In this document: piece after piece, positions 52,930 to 61,500 of the stretch | How the letters are laid out: every line of letters starts with the position of its first letter | Numbering within the stretch: the stretch's first letter is position 1 | DNA from: Spongorhabdus nitratireducens | GTDB lineage: Bacteria; Pseudomonadota; Gammaproteobacteria; Pseudomonadales; Endozoicomonadaceae | Assembly (NCBI GenBank): GCA_947387575.1 | Contig: CANDOC010000014.1 | Location: 1-64,000, forward strand | DNA: 64,000 bases | Direction: 5' to 3' | The notes under the pieces: model-generated | The model's database searches: none | What the model saw: the letters and a program-made list of their open reading frames with translations, nothing else | Told to the model about the DNA's origin: nothing | Made by a program: the position numbers and the translations under genes

Positions 52930-54270
52930 ATGTCTAAAACCGAACGCAAGGCTGCGGTGGCGTTATCGCTGGTCTTTTCTTCACGGATGCTGGGCCTGTT
53001 TATGGTGCTGCCCGTGTTGTCACTTTATGCCGTTGATCTGCAGGGATCGACCCCTGTGATGATCGGTCTGGCCATTGGTGCCTATGGCATCACTCAAGCC
53101 CTCTTGCAGATCCCGGTTGGCATGTTGTCAGATCGCATTGGCCGGCGCCCGGTGATTGCCGGTGGTTTGCTGCTGTTTGCACTGGGCAGTCTGGTCGCCG
53201 CTTATTCGACTTCAATTGAAGGTGTTATTGCCGGTCGCCTGCTGCAGGGGAGTGGTGCGATTGCCAGTGCGGTCACTGCATTGCTGGCTGATATTACCAA
53301 GGATGAGAATCGCAGTAAGGCCATGGCGCTGTTCGGTATGAGCATTGGTCTGGCCTTTATTGTGGCGATGATTTCCGGGCCGGTTATTGCTGCCAGCTGG
53401 GGGCTGAACGGGCTGTTTATCAGTAATGCCCTGTTGGCAATTACCGGTATTGCCTTGTTGTTTACCATTGTTCCGGCAGTACCGCGTATTGTTTCTGACC
53501 GTAAGGTGCGGCTGAAAGATATGGCGGGCAACCACTGGCTGCAGCGATTGAGCCTGGGTGTGTTTGTACTGCACTTTGTTCTGACCGGACTGTTTATGGC
53601 GGTGCCGGCCAGTCTGGAAACACTGGCAGGTTTGCCGCGGGAAGAGCATTGGTGGGTCTATCTGCTGACGCTGGTCACCTCTTTCTTCGCCATGGTGCCG
53701 TTTATGATCTGGGGCGAGAAAAAGCAGCAGCTGAAGAAGGTTCTGTCCGGTGCGGTGCTGTTGCTGACTGCGTCATTCGGGCTGATTATGCAGTGGAATA
53801 CATCTCTTACCCTGCTGATCGTTGCTGTATTCGCTTTCTTTATGGCCTTCAACCTGCTTGAAGCGGTCATGCCGTCGCTGGTCAGCCGGATTGCGCCGGG
53901 TGAAGCACGAGGCGCAGCGATGGGTATCTACTCGACTTCCCAGTTTGCCGGTGCAGCACTGGGTGGTGTACTGAGTGGTTATGCCATGCAACAGGCCGGG
54001 GTTTCCGGTGTGTTAATGCTATGTATGATTGCCACTGCCCTGTGGTGGGTAATCTCTGTTACCATGAAGCAACCGCCTATTGTCAGCAGTATGGTGCTGA
54101 AACTGCACGCAGATGTCCCTCAGGATGCTGACCAGTTAACCAGGACACTGGCGGATGTCGCCGGTGTTCGAGAAGTCATCGTGATGCTTGAGGAGCAGGT
54201 TGCTTCGCTCAAGGTCTGTCGGCCGCAGCTTGATCAGGCTGCTTTGCGCCGCTACGGTGACTGGAACTGA
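52930..54270 (+). CDS. MFS transporter, YajR-like
   Basis: 446 residues from ATG 52930. Twelve membrane segments of the drug:proton antiporter type, with MFS motif A GMLSDRIGRRP between TM2 and TM3, are followed by a C-terminal soluble domain (about 385-446, HADVPQDADQLTRTLADVAGV). That domain resembles the ferredoxin-like YAM domain of E. coli YajR. Substrate unknown. The frame opens at 52900 but no ribosome site precedes that ATG, so either start is possible. The order uvrA / MFS / ssb is conserved in Pseudomonas, although here two genes lie between uvrA and the MFS gene. Confidence 0.85.
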   Translation: MSKTERKAAVALSLVFSSRMLGLFMVLPVLSLYAVDLQGSTPVMIGLAIGAYGITQALLQIPVGMLSDRIGRRPVIAGGLLLFALGSLVAAYSTSIEGVIAGRLLQGSGAIASAVTALLADITKDENRSKAMALFGMSIGLAFIVAMISGPVIAASWGLNGLFISNALLAITGIALLFTIVPAVPRIVSDRKVRLKDMAGNHWLQRLSLGVFVLHFVLTGLFMAVPASLETLAGLPREEHWWVYLLTLVTSFFAMVPFMIWGEKKQQLKKVLSGAVLLLTASFGLIMQWNTSLTLLIVAVFAFFMAFNLLEAVMPSLVSRIAPGEARGAAMGIYSTSQFAGAALGGVLSGYAMQQAGVSGVLMLCMIATALWWVISVTMKQPPIVSSMVLKLHADVPQDADQLTRTLADVAGVREVIVMLEEQVASLKVCRPQLDQAALRRYGDWN

Positions 54271-54319
54271 TTTTTAGTTTACATATCAAATTATCAACCG
54301 TTTTCAGGAGACAGGCTCA

Positions 54320-54940
54320 ATGGCTCGTGGTGTCAATAAAGTCATTTTGGTCGGCAATCTGGGTAATGATCCCGACGTACGTTTTACTCCCGGTGGCAGC
54401 CCGGTAGCCAACCTGAGCGTTGCAACCAGTGAAAGCTGGACCGACCGCAACACCAACCAGCGTCAGGAACGCACTGAATGGCACCGTGTTGTTATCTTCG
54501 GCAAGCTGGCTGAAATTGCCCAGCAGTATCTGAAGAAAGGCTCCAAGGTTTACCTGGAAGGTAAACTGCAGACCCGTAAGTGGCAGGACCAGCAGGGTCA
54601 GGACCGTTACACCACTGAAATCGTGGTAGACGGCTTTGGCGGCCAGATGCAGATGCTGGACGGTCGTGAAGGCGGTGCCATGGGTGGCGGTTATGCACCT
54701 CAGGGTGGCCAGCAGCATGCTCCGGCTCCTCAGCAGCAACCGGCTCAGAACAACTTTGGTGGCCAGCCGCAGCAACAGCGTCCGGTACAGCAGAACGGCT
54801 TCGGTGGCCAGCAGCCACAACAGCCTGCACCGCAGCAGAACTACCAGCAGCCACAGCAGCAACCGGCTCCTCAGCCCAAGCCGCAGCCGGCAGCGCCGAC
54901 TCCGTTTGATGGCGGTTTTGATGACGATATTCCGTTCTAA
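54320..54940 (+). CDS. ssb: Single-stranded DNA-binding protein
   Basis: 206 residues. The OB fold (about 1-110: [20 protein letters not shown], then [17 protein letters not shown]) binds ssDNA as a tetramer. A long Gln/Pro/Gly-rich linker (about 115-195) follows. The acidic tip FDDDIPF recruits repair and replication partners. GGAGA precedes the start. The linker is longer than in E. coli (178 residues total), a common variation. Confidence 0.97.
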   Translation: MARGVNKVILVGNLGNDPDVRFTPGGSPVANLSVATSESWTDRNTNQRQERTEWHRVVIFGKLAEIAQQYLKKGSKVYLEGKLQTRKWQDQQGQDRYTTEIVVDGFGGQMQMLDGREGGAMGGGYAPQGGQQHAPAPQQQPAQNNFGGQPQQQRPVQQNGFGGQQPQQPAPQQNYQQPQQQPAPQPKPQPAAPTPFDGGFDDDIPF

Positions 54941-54960
54941 ATTTCAAAACTGTTGTTAAT

Positions 54961-54991
54961 AAAAAAAGCCCTGATCTTTCAGGGCTTTTTT
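54961..54991. terminator. Bidirectional terminator between ssb and the DsbA-like gene
   Basis: AAAAAAGCCCTGA pairs with TCAGGGCTTTTTT around a short loop. T tracts on both strands suit the convergent ssb and DsbA-like genes. Confidence 0.9.
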
Positions 54992-55026
54992 GTAGTTGCT
55001 TTTATCGCTATCAAATCACTTGTTTT

Positions 55027-56064
55027 TTACTTCAACTGATCATCAATCATTGCCCGCAAATCCTTTTCCGGATCATGACTGTGAACCCGCTTGCCGTTAA
55101 CAAAGAAACTCGGGGTTCCGGTTACGCCCAGCTCACTTCCCAGCTCCTTAGAATCAACAACAAAAGTTTTGGCTACATCGGAAGTGACGCACTTGCTGAA
55201 TTTATCCATATTCAGCTTCAGCTTTCGGGCCAGATCAGCAGGACTGTCGTCGTTCAGGGATGACTGTTCCTTGAAAGCCATATTGTAATAGTTCCAGTAG
55301 GCATCGTTGCCTTGCTGACGGGCACAGTATGCACCGCGAGCCAGTCGGGTACTCAGGCCTTCCGGGGCACCACGATCTACGACCGGGAAGTCGATATGGT
55401 AGATTTTCAGTTTGTCAGGGTAGTCGGCCAGAATATTTTTCACGGCTTCTGTCGCTTTTTTGCAGTAGCCGCAACGGTAGTCAGCAAACTCAACAATGGT
55501 CACCGGTGCATCTTCTGCACCTTTCCAGGGATAAACAGTCAAATTCATATCATAAGAAGGTGCCTCTGGCTTGGGTAAGCTCAGGTTGAATTTACCTTCC
55601 TGCTTTATCTTCTCGACAACCTCTTCGTATTTCTCCAGCTGTTTGCGTGTTTCAAGCTCCTGACGAATACGGGGTTTGATTTCTTCCAGTGGAACCGGGA
55701 TTTTATCTTTATAGCTGTCGAAGAATTCTTCGATTTCTTCGTCGGTAATCGGATCGATTTTCAGCAATTCACGTGCGGTTTCATCAACGGAACGGTCATC
55801 TTTGGCTGCCAGCTGGTCAACATAAAGGCTGAACAAGGCTTCATCAATCACCTGCCCCTGTTGCTCCCAGGCTTTAACCCGGGTTTCATAGAAGGCTTCC
55901 TGCAGGCGTGGCTCAAGTTGCTTTAGTGAGTAGGATTGACCTTTCCACTGGAACAGTTCAGCAGAGGCGGTGTCTGCAGCCAGGGCGGGCAGGGCCGAGG
56001 CTGCCAATACTGCAGTCATGGCACTGGCGAGAATACCGGTGCGAAAATCGAAAGCTGTACGCAT
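55027..56064 (-). CDS. Periplasmic DsbA-like thiol oxidoreductase with SurA-like N-domain
   Basis: 345 residues. A signal peptide (about 1-29, ending SALPALA) sends it to the periplasm. Residues 40-160 are helical and charged and resemble the N-terminal chaperone domain of SurA/parvulin-type proteins (ITDEEIEEFFDSYKDKIPVP, then PRIRQELETRKQLEKYEE). The rest is a DsbA/thioredoxin fold with active site CGYC at 198-201 and the cis-proline in GVTGTPSFF. It probably oxidises or isomerises disulfides in exported proteins. DsbC/DsbG-like activity cannot be excluded. ATG 56064 is used because the signal peptide starts there. Confidence 0.85.
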   Translation of the reverse strand: MRTAFDFRTGILASAMTAVLAASALPALAADTASAELFQWKGQSYSLKQLEPRLQEAFYETRVKAWEQQGQVIDEALFSLYVDQLAAKDDRSVDETARELLKIDPITDEEIEEFFDSYKDKIPVPLEEIKPRIRQELETRKQLEKYEEVVEKIKQEGKFNLSLPKPEAPSYDMNLTVYPWKGAEDAPVTIVEFADYRCGYCKKATEAVKNILADYPDKLKIYHIDFPVVDRGAPEGLSTRLARGAYCARQQGNDAYWNYYNMAFKEQSSLNDDSPADLARKLKLNMDKFSKCVTSDVAKTFVVDSKELGSELGVTGTPSFFVNGKRVHSHDPEKDLRAMIDDQLK

Positions 56065-56104
56065 GGTTACGTCCAAGATTCCCGGGGAGTTAAAGTGAGG
56101 AATT

Positions 56105-56132
56105 GCCATACCTGAAGAAATACAGGTATGGC
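56105..56132. repeat. Intergenic hairpin between the ATPase and DsbA-like genes
   Basis: GCCATACCTG (56105-56114) and CAGGTATGGC (56123-56132) pair perfectly around 8 bases. Both flanking genes run on the minus strand and the hairpin follows the ATPase stop by 17 bases. No T tract, so it may only stabilise the mRNA end. Confidence 0.55.
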
Positions 56133-56149
56133 GTGTATCGAAAGATTAA

Positions 56150-58309
56150 TCAGGCGTCAGGCTTTTTACCTAACAGGCGCAGCGCATTAAGTGTAACCAA
56201 TGCTGTGCCACCGGAGTCCGCCAGTACAGCAGCCCACAACCCGGTAAACCCAAACATGGTTGTTATAAGAAAGACAACTTTAAGGCCAAGTGCCAGTGTA
56301 ATGTTCTGACGGATATTGGCACGTGTAGCACGAGCCAGACGAATAACACCGGGAATGGTGCTGAGACGTTCATGAGTGAGGACGGCATCAGCGGTTTCCA
56401 GTGCAACATCAGTTCCCTGACCCATAGCGATACCAACACCGGCGGCCTTGAAGGCAGGAGCATCGTTAATGCCGTCACCGACCATGGCGATTTCACCTTT
56501 CTGCTTCAGGGTTTCGATGGCAGAAACCTTGTCGGCTGGAAGTAATTCGGCCCGGAACTCAGCGCCTACTTTGCCGGCAATAGTGCTCGCAGCACGTTTG
56601 TTATCGCCTGTCAGCATAATGCTGGTGATGTGCTGCTGGTTCAGGGCTGCAACCGTTGCTGCAGCATCCTGACGCAGGGTATCACCCAAAGCGATAATGC
56701 CCTGAGGAGTGCTTTCTTTAAGCACAACAACAACAGTATTGCCTTGCTCTTCCAGTTCCTGAATGACGGGCAGCAGTTGTGAGGCTTTTTCTTTGGCTGC
56801 TTTGGGAGAAATTACTTCCACTTTCTGGCCGTTAATCTCGCCAGCAACACCAATACCGGAATAGACATGAATGTTATCTGCCATCAGAGCAGCACAGTTG
56901 CGTAGCTCGGCCTGAGCAAGAATGGCTTGTGCCAGAGGATGAGAAGACCCTTGCTCAACACTGGCTGCAAGACTGAGAACATCGGCTTCGGTGTCTTCAA
57001 CAGCAATAACACGGGTTACTTCGGGCTTGCCCTGAGTCAGTGTGCCGGTTTTATCAAAGGCTACCTGCGAAATACGACCAAGTTGCTCCAGTGCTGCCCC
57101 CCCCTTGATCAGCACTCCGGCCCGAGTTGCTGCGGCCAGTGCAGAAGTAACCGCTGCTGGGGTTGATATTACAAGAGCACAGGGACAGGCAATCAGCAGC
57201 AGTGTCAGCCCTTTATATATCCACTCGATCCACTCACCACCGAAAAACAGTGGTGGTGTGACCATAACCAGCAATGCCAGGCCAAACATTATTGGTGTAT
57301 AGATACGGCTGAAGCTGTCTATGAAACGCTCGATGGGCGCACGGCGCTCTTCCGCTTCTTCGATCAGTCGCAGAATACGGTCAATGGCGTTATCACCGGG
57401 TTCAGAGGTCACTTTTACTTGGGCTACTTTGTCAGCCGCCATACAGCCGGCCATAACTTTTTCGCCAATATGTCTGACTACCGGAACGGATTCTCCGGTC
57501 AGGGCACTTTCATCAAAGCTGACATTGTCGGTCAGCAATTCACCATCAATCGGAAGCCGGTCACCGGAGCGAACTTCAATAATATCTCCGGGCTGTAATG
57601 TGCTGGCCATCACTTCTTGCCGAGAGCCGTTTGATATCAGTAATGCGGTATCCGGTGTCAAAGCCATCAGTTGTTTAACACCCTGCCGGGCGCGCCCGGC
57701 AGCGTAGCCTTCCAGTAGCTCACCAAATGAAAACAGCAGTAATACCATGGCTGCTTCTACTGTCTCACCCAGCAACAGGGCACCGATAGCAGCAACACTC
57801 ATCAGGGTTTCGATACCGAACCAGGTGCCGTTTTTAACCAGTTCGATGGATTTTTTTACAAATGGAATCAGGCCAAAGAGAGTGGCAACACTGAACACAA
57901 TCTGCCCGACTGATGGCTGAAGCTGGAGTGTAATGCCGGCAAAGATCATCAGAACAGTCAGGCTGATCAAGTGCCAGTGAGTCTGCCAGAAGGGCTTGGT
58001 GTCTTGTTCTGCTTCCTGACTGGATCTCAGGGTGAATCCAAGTGAGCTGACTTTATCTTTAATGGTGGTGACGGAGCATATCGCAGGATCAATCTCCACT
58101 ATCAACCGTTCGGTCGCAAAGGCAACACGAGAGCTGTAAACACCGCTCATCCCTTTCAGGGCATTCTCGACTTTGGCTGCACAACTCGGACAGTCCATAC
58201 CCTGAACTGTCCAGTCATGACGTTGGAGGGATGCACGGGTTTTTCTGGTTTCAGTTTTGGGTGACTGAGTCTGACAGGTTGATTTTTTGGAGGAGCAGCA
58301 CGATGACAT
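56150..58309 (-). CDS. zntA: Heavy-metal P1B-type ATPase, ZntA-like
   Basis: 719 residues, inner-membrane exporter of Zn(II), Cd(II) or Pb(II). In order: a Cys-rich N-terminal tail (SSCCSSKKSTC), a heavy-metal-associated domain with GMDCPSC at 37-43, eight membrane segments with the CPC metal site C375-P-C377, the phosphorylated aspartate D419 in DKTGT, the SSHPLAQA nucleotide-domain motif and MVGDGINDAPA. The GMDC-type motif and CPC are those of Zn/Cd/Pb rather than copper exporters. ATG 58309 is preferred to TTG 58321. A promoter overlapped by an ArsR/SmtB-type dyad lies upstream. The adjacent gene on the other strand is a histidine kinase with a His-rich sensor. Confidence 0.92.
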   Translation of the reverse strand: MSSCCSSKKSTCQTQSPKTETRKTRASLQRHDWTVQGMDCPSCAAKVENALKGMSGVYSSRVAFATERLIVEIDPAICSVTTIKDKVSSLGFTLRSSQEAEQDTKPFWQTHWHLISLTVLMIFAGITLQLQPSVGQIVFSVATLFGLIPFVKKSIELVKNGTWFGIETLMSVAAIGALLLGETVEAAMVLLLFSFGELLEGYAAGRARQGVKQLMALTPDTALLISNGSRQEVMASTLQPGDIIEVRSGDRLPIDGELLTDNVSFDESALTGESVPVVRHIGEKVMAGCMAADKVAQVKVTSEPGDNAIDRILRLIEEAEERRAPIERFIDSFSRIYTPIMFGLALLVMVTPPLFFGGEWIEWIYKGLTLLLIACPCALVISTPAAVTSALAAATRAGVLIKGGAALEQLGRISQVAFDKTGTLTQGKPEVTRVIAVEDTEADVLSLAASVEQGSSHPLAQAILAQAELRNCAALMADNIHVYSGIGVAGEINGQKVEVISPKAAKEKASQLLPVIQELEEQGNTVVVVLKESTPQGIIALGDTLRQDAAATVAALNQQHITSIMLTGDNKRAASTIAGKVGAEFRAELLPADKVSAIETLKQKGEIAMVGDGINDAPAFKAAGVGIAMGQGTDVALETADAVLTHERLSTIPGVIRLARATRANIRQNITLALGLKVVFLITTMFGFTGLWAAVLADSGGTALVTLNALRLLGKKPDA

Positions 58310-58337
58310 CACTGATACCAAGCATGAATGATATTTT

Positions 58338-58371
58338 ATATGAATATAATTTCATATGAATAAATTATCAA
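58338..58371 (-). promoter_or_regulatory. zntA promoter with ArsR/SmtB-type operator
   Basis: On the minus strand TTGATA (-35, 58371-58366), a 17-base spacer and TATATT (-10, 58348-58343) form a good promoter. A perfect 7-bp dyad ATATGAA-N6-TTCATAT (58338-58357) covers the -10. The TGAA-N6-TTCA core is that of ArsR/SmtB family metal sensors such as CzrA and SmtB. Repression relieved by Zn or Cd is inferred. No regulator gene is in the window. Confidence 0.65.
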
Positions 58372-58506
58372 CTGTTGTGTGAGACTGTTTCCGTATCAAA
58401 ACCATGCTCGTTAGCACTCAACCTTTGAAGCATGAGGCCGAAGGTACCAAGAGATATTGTTCCGTTTTTAATTGATCGCTTAACGCCACAGGCATCAGGG
58501 AAGATC

Positions 58507-61500
58507 ATGTCGGCTGATAAAATTCAGGAATCAAAATTCTGGCCGGGCAGGCTGGCAACCAGTCTGTTCTTCTGGTTTATGCTGCTGTCGATGGTGCCGG
58601 TTGGCATCATTGGCTTTGTCGAATATGACAAGGGCAAAAGTGTCATTGTGGAGAACAAGTATCATGAGTTATCCACAGTCAATCAGTTGTTGAGCCGGCG
58701 ACTGAATGAATATTTTGAGTCGATTGTGACCAACCTCTATGTTCGGGCAGAGCTTGCCGAGAAGTTTGTCGGGCAACTTTCCGAGGGGCTGGAAGCCAGT
58801 CGTCAAACATTACCTGAGTATGTAAGAAGTGATGGCTATTACGCTCTGACTGACAAGTACAGCAATGATCTGCTGTCTTTCCTGCGTTTTTATGATTATT
58901 CCGATGTGTTGATAGGCGATCGTGAAGGCAACCTGCTTTATACCGTTAATGGTTATGAAGATCTTGGACAAAATCTTTTTTCAGGAGACTTGAGAGATAC
59001 GAAGCTGACTTCTGCCGTCATTAAGAGTTTCCGCTCCCGGCTACCGCAGTTTTCGGATGTTGGCCGTTATGAGCCTGTAGGTGACGATAAGGTTTGTTTC
59101 TTTGTGCTGCCGTTAGTCAATCGTGAGCAGGAAGTTTCCGGTTTTTTGGCCGTGCAACTCTATGCCGGTGTGGTTCAGGAGTTTTTCAACCAAGGGATGA
59201 GTCTGGGAGATGGCACAACATCCTATCTGGTTGGGAAGGATAAAAGAGTTCGGTTTGGCGAAGGCTTGAATACTACTGAGGTGATGAGCCGCTCTTCAGA
59301 TACCGAACTGATACAGTTTTGGCTTAATCACCTCGAAGATGAGACTGGTGAATATACGGAGCATGATCATGGCTCAAGTATTGAGTTTGCACTGGAGGAA
59401 AGTGCAGATGATCATGGACACGATGACAGTGAGCATTCTGAAGATAAGGCTGAGCATGAAGATCATATGAGGCAGATGATGGCTCATATAAAGAATTATC
59501 AGAATGCTCAGGGTGAGAAGGTGCTGGGTGTATTCAGCCCGATTTCCATTGCCGGTACTTCCATGGCGCTGGTTTCCGAAGTTACGGAAAAATGGGCTTT
59601 TGCTTCTATTGCCGAGTTCCGTACCCGTCTGTTGCTGGTTTCCCTGATCACAAGCGTAATGGTGCTGCTGGCAGCAGCGATGATTACCCGACGAATGGTC
59701 AAGCCGATCAGAATGATTACCGGTTGGGTACAGCGTGTAGCGGCTGGTGAATTTGTACAGGGTCGGGTATTAAGTCAACGCAATGAAATCGGGGATTTGA
59801 GCCGCAGTTTCAGTGTGATGACTGAACAGCTGAGGCAAGCCAGTGAAGAAGGTAATCATCGAAGCTGGGTTCAGGATGGTCAGGCGGGGCTTAATGACTG
59901 TATTCGTGGTGAGCATGACTTAACCAAACTGGCTACTGCGATTATCAGCTATATGGCACGCTATCTGGAGATTCCGCTGGCGGCAATTTATATCCTGAAT
60001 GAAGAAGAACAGGCACTCAAGCTCATGGGGGCCTATGCCTGGCAGCGGCGCAAGCATAGTAATAATGCCTTTAAGCTGGGGGAGGGCCTGGTAGGACAGG
60101 CTGCACTGGAAAATCAGGCAATAGAAGTTGATAGCCTGCCTGAAGGCTACTTCTCAATTCGCTCAGGTATGGGAGAAATGGCACCACATATGGTGCTGGT
60201 GACACCCTTCTCCCATAACGGCAAGGTTAAGGGCGTTATTGAATTTGCTCTGGTACATGAACTGAGTGAATTGAAAACAGAATTTATTGCCCAGTCTCTG
60301 GATAAGGTGGCCAGCTCGGTTCACTCGGCTCAGGCTCGGGGAAAAATGAATGTGCTGCTGGAGCAGACGACACGTCAGTCTGAAGCCATGAAGCAACAGC
60401 AGGAGGAGCTTAAGTCAGTCAACGAAGAGTTGGAAAACAGGGCTCAGGTACTGGAAGAGTCTGAAGAAGAAATGCGGGCCCAGAGTGAGGAACTGCAGAA
60501 ATCCAATGCTGAGCTGGAAGAGAAAACTGAACAGCTGCAGCAGCAAAAATATGAAATAGAACAAAAGAATATTGCTATTCAGGCCGCCAGTGATGAAGTG
60601 AACCGCAAGGCAAAAGAGCTGGCTCAGGCCAGTAAGTACAAGTCAGAGTTTCTGGCCAATATGTCCCATGAGTTGCGTACACCCCTGAACTCTTTGCTGC
60701 TGCTGTCGCAAATGCTGGCTAACAATGACGACGGTAACCTGAATGAGGACCAGATCGAATCTGCGCAGGTTATCTACAACGGTGGTAAAGATTTACTTGA
60801 TTTGATTAACGATATTCTTGATCTGTCCAAGGTTGAAGCAGGCAAGATGACCGTTACGCTGGAAGATGTGGAGCTGAAGGAGATTGCCAAAACCCTGCAG
60901 TTACAGTTTGCTCCTCTGGCCAAAGATAAGGGACTGGATTATGTGGTGACGCTGGATGAAAACGCACCGCAGTTCATCATGAGTGACAGTCAGCGACTGT
61001 TGCAGATTATCAAGAATTTCCTCAGTAACGCCTTCAAGTTTACTGCTGAAGGGCAGGTCAGCATTGATATCAAACCGGTTTCTTTCTCAGAGCGGGCCGG
61101 AGAGGGTGTTAAAACCATGCTGGCTTTTGGTGTAACAGACCAGGGCATTGGTATTCCGAAAGAAAAGCAGGATGCGATCTTTGAAGCCTTCCAGCAGGCT
61201 GACGGCTCTACCAGTCGACAGTACGGTGGAACTGGTCTGGGGCTGGCTATTTCAAAAGAAATGGCTGGTTTGCTGGGTGGGCATATTGGTATTGAGAGTG
61301 AAGAAGGCAAGGGCAGCACTTTTTCTCTTTATCTGCCGATCGATCTGGCCTGTTCTCTCGGTGGTAACAGTGTTGAAGCGGATTATAAGCCGGGCACTGA
61401 GACATCAGCGCTTGAATCTTCAGCTAGTGAGGGGGTTACTGTAAGCACTGATGAAGTGGATATTGCAGAAATCAGTGATAAGGCCAGAGAGTTAGACATT

